A stretch of DNA of 64,000 nt. Origin: Oscillospiraceae bacterium. Its GTDB lineage: Bacteria > Bacillota_A > Clostridia > Oscillospirales > WRJC01. The translations under genes and the position numbers were made by a program. The stretch lies in contig WRJC01000015.1 in NCBI GenBank assembly GCA_009782405.1, positions 7,635 to 71,634 of the forward strand. The letters run 5' to 3'. Every line of letters starts with the position of its first letter. Within the stretch, counting starts at the first letter, position 1. The notes under the pieces are model-generated. The model was not told the DNA's origin, ran no database searches, and was given only the letters and a program-made list of their open reading frames with translations. This document shows, piece by piece, positions 17,780-27,350 of the stretch.

Positions 17780-18328
17780 TCAATACGGCTTGCATAAAAT
17801 TTCATGAATCCGCGCGTCGAATATCTTGGCCGAATAGCCCGGAGTCATAACGCAAGCCGTGTCGCAGCCCCTGCCGGTCCCGCCGAGCGCGACCACCGGT
17901 CGCGGTTCTTTGACCGCTCCCGCATCCAGCGCCATCGCCCCGATTTCCACGCATACTTTTACGCCTTCGCTGATCATGCGCAGCGTGTGCGCCATGATTT
18001 CCACGGGGTATGCGCCGGTGAACCTGCCGCTCAGCGAACGTTCGGCGCCGCTCAGCGCATGGCCCGCCGTCACCAATTTCACGCCCGCATCCGCGAGCTT
18101 TTTGCGGTTTTCATCTGAAAGCGGATTTGCCCCCGCTTTCCACACGCTTGTTATCGCGACGATTTGCCCTTTATAGCCCGTTTGCGCCGCAAGCTCCAAG
18201 GCCGCAAGCGCCGTGGCGCCGGTGGATGAGGCAAGTATGATATCCGTTTCCAGTTCCTTCGCTTTTTCTATGGCGAGTCTCAATGCGGCCGCCGTGTTTT
18301 CCGGCGAAATCTTTTGAAATATAACCAT
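17780..18328 (-). CDS. Pyruvate-kinase C-domain-like protein
   Basis: The protein has 182 residues and no membrane segment. It resembles the stand-alone form of the pyruvate kinase C-terminal (allosteric) domain: NTAAALRLAIEKAKEL, IILASSTGATALAALELA, IVAITSVWKAG and a Gly-rich VALGGTGRGCDTACVM end. Such proteins occur widely in anaerobes without catalytic pyruvate kinase domains and their function is unknown. ATG 18328 follows AAAGGG at a good distance. The extension to 18349 is less likely. Confidence 0.65.
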   Translation of the reverse strand: MVIFQKISPENTAAALRLAIEKAKELETDIILASSTGATALAALELAAQTGYKGQIVAITSVWKAGANPLSDENRKKLADAGVKLVTAGHALSGAERSLSGRFTGAYPVEIMAHTLRMISEGVKVCVEIGAMALDAGAVKEPRPVVALGGTGRGCDTACVMTPGYSAKIFDARIHEILCKPY

Positions 18329-18438
18329 TGATTTTACCCTTTCGAACATATAATATATTTTTATAGCGATTTTTTTGCGCGTCTAAAGTTTGAAAATCCT
18401 TTTCGCGTTGTATGCGCCGGTAAAAACATTTGCATCCC

Positions 18439-19560
18439 CTAAAATTGAAAACCGGGGATATTTGTAAACTTGTACGGGGAATTCATATTATCTATTTTAC
18501 ATAAATATCTGTCGATCAAAGCCAGCGACAGCGTCCTGAACCATGTGGGAAACATGGCGCCCGCATCGGCCGGACCGAAAAGTTCCCTATGCCCGTATTC
18601 AAATTCTTTGCCTTTATAGAATACGAACCCACCGTCCGGCGCCTGATTTGCCAGAACCCGACGTTTCGCGCGGAGCAGCGCGTCTGTCACCTCGCCGCGC
18701 CGGTACGGAATTAAAGCGGACATCCTCGCCAAAGGGTCGATTGAGTCGATATCCTCGCACGCGCTGGAATCAAACGGCGAATCCGGATTGTGGACGCCCC
18801 ACCCGAACCCCCCGGAAGGGTTTTGCGTCAGCAATGCCGTGTCGATGGCCCGCTCCATATGCGGTACGGGATAATTGTCGTAGAAAAACAGCGGCCACCA
18901 GTGATAGGCCGCCTGCACCGCGTGCGAACGACGGATCGGATCTGAAACGTCAAGGGTTCCCCATATTCCGGATTCACGGTTGATGTGATGCGAAAAGAGC
19001 CATTCCAACAAGAAAATAACGGCTTCGCCCGCTTTGCGGTCGTTATGGAAATCGCGCGAATATTGCAGCAATGTGCCTATATTCATTATTTCATTGCCGG
19101 TCCAGGCCACCTTTTCGCCAAAATCAAGCTTTGAAAGCCAATTTTCAAACTTATCTTTGTCTTTATAGGGGGCGAGAAACAGCAAGGGTTTTTCGGCCGT
19201 ATATCCGAGGCTTCCCAAAGCCGTCAATATATGGCAGCTCAAATGCGCGCGCCCGCACCAAAGAGGATCGTTTTTGTACCATCCTTGCCCATATATGGCA
19301 GGATCGCGGTAAAGTCCGTCGGAATCCTGATGGCCGTTGAAATAATCGGCCCATGCCCGCTTTTCGCCCTGATCCAGATTGTCAAGCGCTCCCAATAGCG
19401 AATATGTCATTGCGGCATAAGCGGAACTGTAGAGAGTGTTTTTTTTTGTAGCGGCAGAATAGCGAAATCTTCCGATTTCATCTTTTTCGCCTTGCCGGCA
19501 GCTGTCGACAAACGGGAGCACAGTATCTCTCAGATGCGAAAACAACTTCATGGTTTTCAA
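18439..19560 (-). CDS. Alpha/alpha-toroid protein, prenyltransferase/terpene-cyclase-like repeats
   Basis: The protein has 373 residues without a signal peptide. Repeated motifs of the kind NPSGGFGWGV and NQAPDGGFVFY, plus evenly spaced helices, suggest an alpha/alpha toroid as in squalene-cyclase-like repeats and several polysaccharide-active enzymes. There is no DxDD-type cyclase motif, so terpene chemistry is doubtful. The start ATG overlaps the stop of the GH2 gene (ATGA-type, four bases), so it is translated with that enzyme. A role in glycan processing is inferred only from this. Confidence 0.55.
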   Translation of the reverse strand: MKTMKLFSHLRDTVLPFVDSCRQGEKDEIGRFRYSAATKKNTLYSSAYAAMTYSLLGALDNLDQGEKRAWADYFNGHQDSDGLYRDPAIYGQGWYKNDPLWCGRAHLSCHILTALGSLGYTAEKPLLFLAPYKDKDKFENWLSKLDFGEKVAWTGNEIMNIGTLLQYSRDFHNDRKAGEAVIFLLEWLFSHHINRESGIWGTLDVSDPIRRSHAVQAAYHWWPLFFYDNYPVPHMERAIDTALLTQNPSGGFGWGVHNPDSPFDSSACEDIDSIDPLARMSALIPYRRGEVTDALLRAKRRVLANQAPDGGFVFYKGKEFEYGHRELFGPADAGAMFPTWFRTLSLALIDRYLCKIDNMNSPYKFTNIPGFQF

Positions 19561-21317
19561 TCCCCCAAATATTTTTTGCGAATAGCCTCAAACGCGAGTT
19601 TTTTATCGCGGCTGTATGTCACCGCGCCTTTCAGGTTCAACTCGTTCCAATAGCCGTTCGACGTTTTCGAAGGATCGCGGTAGTCTGCAAAACAAAAAGG
19701 AAACAACCCGATGATCTGCGGATATTCGTCAGCCAAGCCAAAAATTTCCTCGAGCAGTTCGCCGTGATAATTTTCAGACCACAAATCCCTGCCCGCCGCA
19801 TAAAAACCGGGCACGGAGTCCGCGCCGAATTCGGTCAGAAACAACGCCAGACCTTTTTTGCCTTCATGGATTACCCTGTCTATCATTTCACGCATTGCGG
19901 AAAGGTCGATAGGCTCGCGTTCGATGATTTGCGTTTTGGCTGTGCCCTCCGGCGCAAGGCCTTTGCCGCCGAATACTTTGTCATACCAGCCCCAGTAAGA
20001 ATTTATCCCCAGTACATCCACAATATCGGCAATCGGCCCTACAATACCGTATAATGCGGCATATGAGACAAGCCGGCCGGGGTCTTTTGCCCGCGCCGCC
20101 GAAGCAAGCGAAGCGAAGAATTCCTGCGCTTCCGGATTTTTCGTGTTGCATTCGTTTCCTATGCCGTATATCGCTGCGCATGGGTGATTTTTAGCCGAGT
20201 CTATCATTTCGCAAATCATCTGCTTCGCGAGACCGGACCATTCTTTGTCGGAGAACCGCGTGCCGGTTTCTCGGTCATCGGGGTGGTAGCAATAAACGGG
20301 CGGCTCAATCCACACCAAAATCCCTTCGCGGTCGCATATTTCATAAAAAATTTTATCCATCGGATAATGGCACCGCACCGCGTTCGCGCCCATTTCCTTG
20401 ATTAGCGCAATATCGGTTTTTAGCTGTTCGGGCGTCATTGCAAGCCCGGAAACAGGCGAATCATATACATAGCAAACGCCATTGAATCTAAAAGGCCGCT
20501 GGTTCAATTTTATGGCCGCATTTTCTGCTGTAATTGTTTTGAATCCATATTGCGCGGAAAATGTATCCAAAACTTCGTCTTTGTCCGATAACGTGACGCT
20601 GACTTGATAAAGCGCGGGATTGTCGGGATGCCAGCTTTGGACATTTTGCAAATTGAGCAAAGCTTCAACTTCGCCGTCTTGCAAAACCGGAACTTTTGCG
20701 CTTTGGGAATTGCAGCATACAGCCATGGTCAATTTGCGGGAACAACCGCAATTTTTGACTGACGCCTTTACATTCAGTTCATAGCCGGTTTTTTCCGGGA
20801 CAGCGGACAGGGCGACGTCGGAAAAACAAGGGCCGCCGGCAAATTCCAAACTCACATCCCTGTGTATGCCTCCGTAATTGAAATACCCAAGACAAGGCGG
20901 CCATTTGATCGCCGTTGCCCGATTGTCAACTTTTACGGCAATATGATTTGTGCCCTTATGTATATGTTTTGTCGCCTCTAAAGTGAATTCCGTATATCCG
21001 CCCTCGTGGCTTCCGGCATATTGCCCATTGACATAAACATCGCAGAGATAATTTACGCCTCCGAAACGCAGGCGCGCAAAAGTGATTTCATCGACGTCAA
21101 CAAAAAATTCGCGGGCAAACCAGCATACCCCCTCAAAAATATCGTATCTCTCCCCGTATTTTTGCCACACTCCCGGAACGGTCGCTTTTTGCCAGTGCCG
21201 CCTGACGGTTTTTGGCTGCGAATATGGATGAACTTGGTAAATTTTTTTGTCTTCATGGTATTTCGGATCCAAATCGGCGATGAAATCCCATTGGCCGTTC
21301 AAATCTATATTTTTCAT
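19557..21317 (-). CDS. Glycoside hydrolase family 2 enzyme
   Basis: The protein has 586 residues. The order of parts is typical of GH2: N-terminal jelly-roll (LNGQWDFIADLDPKYH, VPGVWQKYG), an immunoglobulin-like domain, then the TIM barrel with MGANAVRCHYPMDKIFYEICD. The acid/base Glu is in GIGNECNTKN and the nucleophile Glu in FLTEFGADS. Substrates in the family include beta-galactosides, beta-glucuronides and beta-mannosides. Length and the NECNTK variant lean towards the glucuronidase/galactosidase side, but this is uncertain. No signal peptide. GGAGGGC precedes the ATG. The order of this minus-strand operon is lipoprotein, lipoprotein, GH2, toroid protein. Confidence 0.9.
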   Translation of the reverse strand: MKNIDLNGQWDFIADLDPKYHEDKKIYQVHPYSQPKTVRRHWQKATVPGVWQKYGERYDIFEGVCWFAREFFVDVDEITFARLRFGGVNYLCDVYVNGQYAGSHEGGYTEFTLEATKHIHKGTNHIAVKVDNRATAIKWPPCLGYFNYGGIHRDVSLEFAGGPCFSDVALSAVPEKTGYELNVKASVKNCGCSRKLTMAVCCNSQSAKVPVLQDGEVEALLNLQNVQSWHPDNPALYQVSVTLSDKDEVLDTFSAQYGFKTITAENAAIKLNQRPFRFNGVCYVYDSPVSGLAMTPEQLKTDIALIKEMGANAVRCHYPMDKIFYEICDREGILVWIEPPVYCYHPDDRETGTRFSDKEWSGLAKQMICEMIDSAKNHPCAAIYGIGNECNTKNPEAQEFFASLASAARAKDPGRLVSYAALYGIVGPIADIVDVLGINSYWGWYDKVFGGKGLAPEGTAKTQIIEREPIDLSAMREMIDRVIHEGKKGLALFLTEFGADSVPGFYAAGRDLWSENYHGELLEEIFGLADEYPQIIGLFPFCFADYRDPSKTSNGYWNELNLKGAVTYSRDKKLAFEAIRKKYLGD

Positions 21318-21330
21318 ATATCGAGCCCTC

Positions 21331-22782
21331 CTAATTTTCGTTGAACAGCTGATTGTTTTTTTCGACGGCTGCGGTAATTTTGCCTTCGTGCTGTTCTATC
21401 CACGACATAAGATTGGCGTTTTGGTTGCGGCTGAATTTATAAAGCTGCTCATATGTTTCGGGCATATAGTAAATATCGGTAATGCTGTAAATACGGTTTT
21501 CGAATATGACGTCAAGCATTGCCTCGCTTTCGTCATCGCGCGAAATCTTCGTTTTCAGCAAGTCGTTGTAGTACGCTTTGACGACGGTATCCGTGCTTTC
21601 GTAGCACAACGCTTCAAGGATAACGCCCGTCCTGCCCAGATCCGATGCAGTGACGGGAACGAGCATTGCGGGCGGCGGATAGACATAGGTGTGATAACTG
21701 CCCTGGGTTTCATCGTATTTCGGGAGCGGAATGATGCCAAAATCGGTTTCCATTCCCCGCAAACCGACCGCCGAATGTATATTGCTGCTGTAAAACAAGG
21801 ACTGGTTGTTCAAAAAAATCAATTCCGGGTTTATTTGCCCGTCAAGCCCGTCAAGCAGCATATCGCCGTCGTGCATAATCTGCATGAGTTTTTGGTACGC
21901 TTCGACATATTTCTCGCCCACCCTGAAAACGTGCATGCCGTCCGCGTCTTTGGTGATCATCTGTTGTCCCGCGCCCGCCACAAAAGCGTTGGCATATACC
22001 CATGAATAGGCCACGAAACCGTACTGGTCTTTGTCCGTGAAGGCACCGTCCCCGTCCAAATCCTTCGACGCGCCTTTTCCCATTTCGTGAAATTTATCAA
22101 ATGTCCACTTGCCCGCAGCTATTATGTCATATGGCGATTCGATCCCCAAATCCTGCAGCAGCTGTTTATTGAAAAATACGCCTTGCGTTTTGCCGTAGTG
22201 CATCAGCGAAAAATCGCCGGCCACAAAATAATTTTGGTTCCCTATGGACAAGTCGTGCGCCATGTCCCTGTCCCACCAAGGCTGGGAGAGGTTCAAATAC
22301 GGTATTATATTGTAATCTGCCACCATTTTGTTTTGGGCGATTCCAACGCCCTCGTCCAAGCCCAACATGAACAAATCATAATCGTCCGCTCCGGATTTTA
22401 TGCTGTTGGAGGCTTTGGGCGAAATTTCCCTTCTGCCGGTCAATATTTCCACAATTTTGACGTCAAATCTTTCCTCCACCATTCGGTTTCGTTTATGCAC
22501 CGCGTCATTTACGCTTTCGCCTGTTTCTTCTTCTGCGACGATGGTGGTGTCCGCGAACATTTCAACCGTAGGCGAATTTAGGATCCTGAACTCATATCCG
22601 CCATATTTGACGTCGGGTAGCTCCAATTCCGGTTTTTGTTCTTTGGTTGTTTTGGAATAGCCTGCGTTTTCATCGTTTTCGGTTTCATCGAGGTTTTCGG
22701 TTTTGCACGATAAAAAGGGCATGCAAATCAACCCGACGATAAAAAAAACTGTTGTAATCCTTGCCGCTTTTTTCATTTTCAC
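21331..22782 (-). CDS. Extracellular solute-binding lipoprotein
   Basis: The protein has 483 residues; the signal peptide ends in FLSC (Cys26). It contains ETGESVNDAVHKRNRMVEERF, the EF-hand-like DLDGDGAFTDKDQYG and DDESEAMLDVIFENRIY, as in the other window paralogues. It lies 13 bases upstream of GH2 and 42 bases downstream of another solute-binding gene, so all four genes appear to be one operon. The bound ligand is probably the GH2 substrate or product. No transporter membrane subunits are present. Confidence 0.87.
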   Translation of the reverse strand: MKMKKAARITTVFFIVGLICMPFLSCKTENLDETENDENAGYSKTTKEQKPELELPDVKYGGYEFRILNSPTVEMFADTTIVAEEETGESVNDAVHKRNRMVEERFDVKIVEILTGRREISPKASNSIKSGADDYDLFMLGLDEGVGIAQNKMVADYNIIPYLNLSQPWWDRDMAHDLSIGNQNYFVAGDFSLMHYGKTQGVFFNKQLLQDLGIESPYDIIAAGKWTFDKFHEMGKGASKDLDGDGAFTDKDQYGFVAYSWVYANAFVAGAGQQMITKDADGMHVFRVGEKYVEAYQKLMQIMHDGDMLLDGLDGQINPELIFLNNQSLFYSSNIHSAVGLRGMETDFGIIPLPKYDETQGSYHTYVYPPPAMLVPVTASDLGRTGVILEALCYESTDTVVKAYYNDLLKTKISRDDESEAMLDVIFENRIYSITDIYYMPETYEQLYKFSRNQNANLMSWIEQHEGKITAAVEKNNQLFNEN

Positions 22783-22824
22783 GCCTCCATTTTTCGATTT
22801 CGCCCCAAAAATATTTGCTGTCCG

Positions 22825-24306
22825 TCAATTTTCCAAACCGGAGAAAGCCTCGACCATGCTGTCGCGTTTTTTATCAAAAATACTTGTCAATTTAGATTCG
22901 TTCAGCGATACGAGCGTATTGCTTTTCTTGACAAACATATCGTTGAGCGGCCCGTCGCGTATCTCCGATACCCATATGACGTCAACCCAGTCGAATACTC
23001 TTTGATCAATGATATAATCAATCATTTCTTCGGATTCTTCATCGCGCGCAAGTTTGGTTTTCAGCATAATATCGTAATAAGCCGGAACGACAGTTTTCAA
23101 GGAATCGCAAGCCATCGCTTCAAGAATGGCGCTGGTTCTTTCCAAATCTTCTTTTGTCGAGGTTATGCCTGTAAAAAACAAATCCCCGCCTCCCAAGCGC
23201 GTATAATATGCCTCTTGTTTTTCGTCGAATTTCGGGTACGGCAATATGCCGAAATCCGTTTCCATCGCCCTGAGGTTTTTCAGCATGAATAAATCGACGT
23301 CGTTGAACAACACTTTGTCGCTGCAAAACATGTCTTGCTTGTCCGAGTTGTAATATATATCGTTTCCGTGCGTTATTTGAAATATTTTATCTACGACGTC
23401 TAAAAACTTTTCCGTGCCCATCGTATTCTGCGGCACATCGTCGCCATCTTTCTCCGCCGCTTTTGCGCCGCCCGCAATCCATAAACCCGGCAACACGTCA
23501 TTTGACCTCGCGCAATATCCCCATGCGTCGTTTGCGTCCATTTTGCCGTCGCCGTTTAAATCGATTGTTCCGGATTTGCACATCTCCGCGAATTTATCAT
23601 ACGTCCATTTGCCGTTCTTCACCACTTCGAACGGGTTTTCGAGCCCGTAATTTTGAAGAAGCTGCTTATTGAAAACCAATACATAAGCGTAATCAAAAAA
23701 TGTGGTGCAGAACGCCCCGACCGCGAAATATTTCCGGTTCAATATTGTCAGCTGGTTCGTGAGAAAATCGTCCCAATACGTTTTGCTGAAATCTATGTTG
23801 GTCAATTCGTTTATGCCGTTGATCAAACCTTGCTGCGCGAAGCCGAATGATTCCGCCCCGCGGCATGTATACAAATCATACTCATTGTCACCCGATAAAA
23901 TCATGTTTTTTATCTTGTTCAACTCGTTTTGGCCGCTATAAACCCATTCGGCCATAACTATTTTTATGTTGAAGCGGTCTTCCAAATTGCGGTTTCTGAT
24001 ATTGACGGCATCTTGATATACCTCGCCCGTGAGTTCCTCGAAATCCAAACGGCAGTTTGCCCAACCGTCGCTTATCCTGTTGAAAATTTTGAATTCGTGC
24101 CCTCCGAAATCATATTCCCCGAGGTCGTCAAGCATGCTTTTGTCGTTTGCTTCATCGGCAATTTCCCGTTCGCCGGGAATCTCGCCGGATTCCTCATTTT
24201 GATTTGCGGAATTTTTTTCAACGGCGGCTTGGCATGAATATAGGATTATATTTGTGACAAACAGCGACAATATAAAAAAAGTTGCCATTGTAAAATTTTT
24301 TTTCAT
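22825..24306 (-). CDS. Extracellular solute-binding lipoprotein
   Basis: ATG 24306 follows GAGAGGAAGC and gives 493 residues; a longer frame to 24357 lacks a ribosome site and its start falls in the promoter. The signal sequence ends in LYSC (Cys25). The binding domain has LTGEVYQDAVNIRNRNLEDRF, a DLNGDGKMDANDAWG loop and DEESEEMIDYIIDQRV. It is the first gene of the lipoprotein-lipoprotein-GH2-toroid operon. Two receptors in one operon may bind different chain lengths or linkages, which is speculation. Confidence 0.87.
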   Translation of the reverse strand: MKKNFTMATFFILSLFVTNIILYSCQAAVEKNSANQNEESGEIPGEREIADEANDKSMLDDLGEYDFGGHEFKIFNRISDGWANCRLDFEELTGEVYQDAVNIRNRNLEDRFNIKIVMAEWVYSGQNELNKIKNMILSGDNEYDLYTCRGAESFGFAQQGLINGINELTNIDFSKTYWDDFLTNQLTILNRKYFAVGAFCTTFFDYAYVLVFNKQLLQNYGLENPFEVVKNGKWTYDKFAEMCKSGTIDLNGDGKMDANDAWGYCARSNDVLPGLWIAGGAKAAEKDGDDVPQNTMGTEKFLDVVDKIFQITHGNDIYYNSDKQDMFCSDKVLFNDVDLFMLKNLRAMETDFGILPYPKFDEKQEAYYTRLGGGDLFFTGITSTKEDLERTSAILEAMACDSLKTVVPAYYDIMLKTKLARDEESEEMIDYIIDQRVFDWVDVIWVSEIRDGPLNDMFVKKSNTLVSLNESKLTSIFDKKRDSMVEAFSGLEN

Positions 24307-24356
24307 AAACTGCTTCCTCTCTTGATTTTTTCGGTTTCCAAATATTTTCAAATACA

Positions 24357-24385
24357 ATTATACTACCAAAAAACAAAAATTTCAA
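24357..24385 (-). promoter_or_regulatory. Promoter of the lipoprotein-GH2 operon
   Basis: On the minus strand TTGAAA (24380-24385), 17 bases, TATAAT (24357-24362). It is divergent from the promoter at 24428. Confidence 0.75.
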
Positions 24386-24427
24386 CTGTTTGAAAAAAAT
24401 TGTTTGCAAAAAATTCAATTGCCCCGC

Positions 24428-24456
24428 TTGACATTGCGCCGGATATGCGGTATAAT
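24428..24456 (+). promoter_or_regulatory. Promoter of the 24.5-kb plus-strand operon
   Basis: TTGACA (24428-24433), 17 bases, TATAAT (24451-24456), 34 bases before the start codon. Confidence 0.85.
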
Positions 24457-24490
24457 ATGGGCAAAAGTAAGGAAAACAAAGGGGGCAAAG

Positions 24491-25183
24491 ATGCCTGTGG
24501 ACGAAAAAAACAAATATGTGCCCAGCATACGGGGGCAGCTAAAAAAGCATATAATCCACGTTCCCGAGATAATCCGCGAATCGGCTTCGGGAATAAAGAT
24601 AAATGAAAAACTCATAAAATCGCTCGTTTTCACCACCGACATCGCGATAATCAGGAATATGAACGGCGATGCCGTGATTGCGGTCTACCCCTTCACCCCG
24701 CAGCCCGTGATCACCCATGCGATAATGTTCGCCGGGGACGTGCCGGTGTTCTGCGGAGTGGGCGGCGGCACCACGCAAGGCCCGCGCGTGGTGAATCTGG
24801 CCAAGGACGCGGAATATCAGGGGGCGATGGGGGTGGTGCTGAATTCTCCCACCAAAAACGAAATCATCGAGGAGATAAGCCGGGTTGTCGACATACCGAT
24901 CGTGCTGACCGTGGTGAGCATGAACACCGACGTGAAAAGCAGGCTTGAAGCCGGAGCCACCATACTCAACGTCTCCGGCGCGGCCGAAACCGCAAAAATC
25001 GTCAAAAACATCCGCGCAGAATTTCCGAATGTCCCCATAATCGCCACCGGCGGGCCGACCGAAGAAACTATAAAAGCCACCATCGAGGCGGGCGCGAACG
25101 CGATCACTTACACGCCCCCCACAAACGGTGAAATTTTTGCCGAGCTCATGCGAAAATACAGGGACGACGAAAAAAGGTTTTGA
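24491..25183 (+). CDS. Conserved TIM-barrel-like protein of unknown function
   Basis: The start ATG 24491 follows AAAGGGGGC, giving 230 residues; longer readings begin before the transcription start. The chain has regular beta-alpha units ending in glycine-rich turns (GVGGGTTQGPRVVN, ATILNVSGAAETAKIV, PIIATGGPTEETIKATI), suggesting a phosphate-binding TIM barrel. I recall similar clostridial proteins being labelled simply hydrolase, without a demonstrated reaction. It is the first gene of a promoter-led cluster with a tautomerase-like and a glycosidase-like gene. I do not assign a function. Confidence 0.7.
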   Translation: MPVDEKNKYVPSIRGQLKKHIIHVPEIIRESASGIKINEKLIKSLVFTTDIAIIRNMNGDAVIAVYPFTPQPVITHAIMFAGDVPVFCGVGGGTTQGPRVVNLAKDAEYQGAMGVVLNSPTKNEIIEEISRVVDIPIVLTVVSMNTDVKSRLEAGATILNVSGAAETAKIVKNIRAEFPNVPIIATGGPTEETIKATIEAGANAITYTPPTNGEIFAELMRKYRDDEKRF

Positions 25184-25237
25184 CAAATGCAAATTAATAT
25201 AATATTTTCAATTTAAAATTAAAAAGGGGGAAAATTC

Positions 25238-25582
25238 ATGCCTTACGTAAACATCACCACAGCAAAAAAATTGGACGAAGGGACCAAAGAATTGCTCTAT
25301 TCAAAGATCGGGGGGCTCATGCCGACGCTGCCGGGCAAAAATTTGGACAACACATTGGTTTGCATAAATTCGGGCGCCGATATGTTCATGCGCGGAAAAC
25401 CAAACGGCGGGGCCTTTGTGAGCGTGCAGTGCTACAAAGAATCGCCCGCTGAAAGCAAAAAGGATTTTTCCGCAAAAATTTACGAAACGCTCAAAGAGGT
25501 TCTGGGCTTGGGGCCGGATGACTGCGTTTACATGAATTTTACGGAGTTTGAAACTTGGGCGGCAAACGGGAAATATTTTTGA
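25238..25582 (+). CDS. MIF/tautomerase-family protein
   Basis: The protein has 114 residues and begins MPYVNITT, so Pro1 becomes N-terminal after Met removal, as in the tautomerase superfamily where this proline is catalytic. Length and the C-terminal VYMNFTEFETWAANG match the MIF/phenylpyruvate-tautomerase branch. These small trimeric cytoplasmic enzymes interconvert keto and enol forms. The physiological substrate is unknown. It follows the preceding gene by 54 bases and has an AAAAGGGGG ribosome site. Confidence 0.82.
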   Translation: MPYVNITTAKKLDEGTKELLYSKIGGLMPTLPGKNLDNTLVCINSGADMFMRGKPNGGAFVSVQCYKESPAESKKDFSAKIYETLKEVLGLGPDDCVYMNFTEFETWAANGKYF

Positions 25583-25603
25583 AGATAGGGGGCTTGGGCT
25601 GAT

Positions 25604-27325
25604 ATGGCGATGAAATTGGAAAACAATGTGTTGACCGTAGAAACGAAAACTCAAATTGCGAGCTTCGAAAACGGCCTGATCACTTCGCTTGTTTCGAAGC
25701 GCAGCGGCGAGCAGTACATAAAAACCGCCGCTTCCGAAGTGGGGCTGCATATAATCTGGTCGAGGGGCGGCTCCAAGCGTTTGGACACAGGCTCGGTGGA
25801 ATGCCATGTCTTGTCCCAAAAACGCGCCGAATTCGTGTATCACGGCTGGTTTGGCGACGGAGTGGAATATATTGCAACAGACGACGAAACGGGGGACATA
25901 CTCATTTCCCCCTCTGCGGCCTCGGGCAGGCCGGGAGTCAAAGGCTGCGCGTTTTCCATTTTGGGCATAGACGAAAGCCTCCACGCCCTCACGCCGACCT
26001 GCCAGGGGCTGAAACTCAAGCTCGGCGACGCGCTCTACTCCGGATACCGCTCGGGCGACCCCATAAGCGAACCCGGCGCCGTTTTCGACTGGCCCATAAG
26101 TTGGGAGATCGGCTTGGTGATATTCGAGAAGCCGGGCGGAAACCGCGATGGATTTTGGGTGCACTGCCGCGACGAAAAATATCTCTACAAATCGCTCATG
26201 TTCGGAAATATGGCCGACCCTTGCCGGATATCCTTGGTGAGCCAGGCTTGGGGGCCCTTAGACGACAACAAATCGGCCGGCGGGATAACCTGGCGCATAA
26301 ACGTGTTCGAAGGCGGCTGGCGCGAGCCCGCCAAAATTTACAAAGACTGGTATTGCAAGACATATGATATAGAAAAACAAAAGGCGAAGCGGCCCGAGTG
26401 GGGCCGGGACATAAAAATGGCGGTGAGCTGGGCGAACAGCGACACCAAGGTTTTGGAAGCGATCGCTTCGAAAGTGGATCCGCGCAAGGTTTTGATACAT
26501 ATGGCAAACTGGCGGGATTTTAAATACGACCAAAATTATCCCGACTATGCGCCGAGCGCGGAGGCCGTAAAATATTTTGAATGCGGGGCGAAACTCGGAT
26601 TCAAGATAGCCCCGCACATGAACGCCATGGAAATCGACCCGTCCCACCCGGTATACCCAATGCTTTCGGATTTCCTGATGTTGCACGTGGACGAAAAAAC
26701 CGCTTACGGCTGGGGCTGGGACAATGGGAAGTACCTCGGGGTTCCTTGGACCGAATACGCGAGGACAGACCCGAAAAACCGCCAATACAACATAATGACA
26801 AAAATCCACACGGGGCTTTCCATGTGGCACAGCGAACTTTACGGAAGAATTGCGGAAGTCGCCGAAAAATACCCGGTGGCGGCTTGTTTCATCGATGTGA
26901 CGCTCTGCACCTATAATTTGCACAATGCGATAGTCGAAGGCAGGACGAGCACCCAAGGCCTTTGCGAATTGATCGATATGCTCTCGGAAATACGCGGAGG
27001 GCTTCCGGTATGCGGCGAAGGGCTGAACGAGGCCACGGCAAGGGGGCTTTCCTTTGCGCAGATGCATTTGTTCGGCAGCGCGCACGCCTCCGCCCCGGAA
27101 TTGGATCGCTGCGGAGGCGACTGCGCGGTCAACGACTTTGTTTTGGGCGAACTGTGCAAGACGATCGGCTATTCGGGGCTCTCCGGAAAAAACCAAAACG
27201 AATACACGCGGCTTTCCGTATACGACGACCATGGCACAATTCCCACAATCATAACAAACAACCCGGATGAAATAACGAACCCAAATCCTTTCGTCAAAGG
27301 CATTTTCGACAGGGCGAACTCATAA
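25604..27325 (+). CDS. Glycoside-hydrolase-like protein (DUF6259-like)
   Basis: The protein has 573 residues and no signal peptide. An N-terminal beta-sandwich (about 1-260) precedes a TIM-barrel-like half with KVLIHMANWRDFKYDQNYPDY, KLGFKIAPHMNAMEI, AACFIDVTLCTYN and GGLPVCGEGLNEATARG. Asp in FIDVT and Glu in CGEGLNE are at positions where barrel glycosidases keep catalytic acids. It looks like the DUF6259 group; substrate unknown. A start at 25610 is equally possible. It lies 21 bases after the tautomerase gene, and its end nearly meets the convergent esterase. Confidence 0.65.
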   Translation: MAMKLENNVLTVETKTQIASFENGLITSLVSKRSGEQYIKTAASEVGLHIIWSRGGSKRLDTGSVECHVLSQKRAEFVYHGWFGDGVEYIATDDETGDILISPSAASGRPGVKGCAFSILGIDESLHALTPTCQGLKLKLGDALYSGYRSGDPISEPGAVFDWPISWEIGLVIFEKPGGNRDGFWVHCRDEKYLYKSLMFGNMADPCRISLVSQAWGPLDDNKSAGGITWRINVFEGGWREPAKIYKDWYCKTYDIEKQKAKRPEWGRDIKMAVSWANSDTKVLEAIASKVDPRKVLIHMANWRDFKYDQNYPDYAPSAEAVKYFECGAKLGFKIAPHMNAMEIDPSHPVYPMLSDFLMLHVDEKTAYGWGWDNGKYLGVPWTEYARTDPKNRQYNIMTKIHTGLSMWHSELYGRIAEVAEKYPVAACFIDVTLCTYNLHNAIVEGRTSTQGLCELIDMLSEIRGGLPVCGEGLNEATARGLSFAQMHLFGSAHASAPELDRCGGDCAVNDFVLGELCKTIGYSGLSGKNQNEYTRLSVYDDHGTIPTIITNNPDEITNPNPFVKGIFDRANS

Positions 27326-27350
27326 TGGGGCAAAGAGGATTTCTGCCCTC

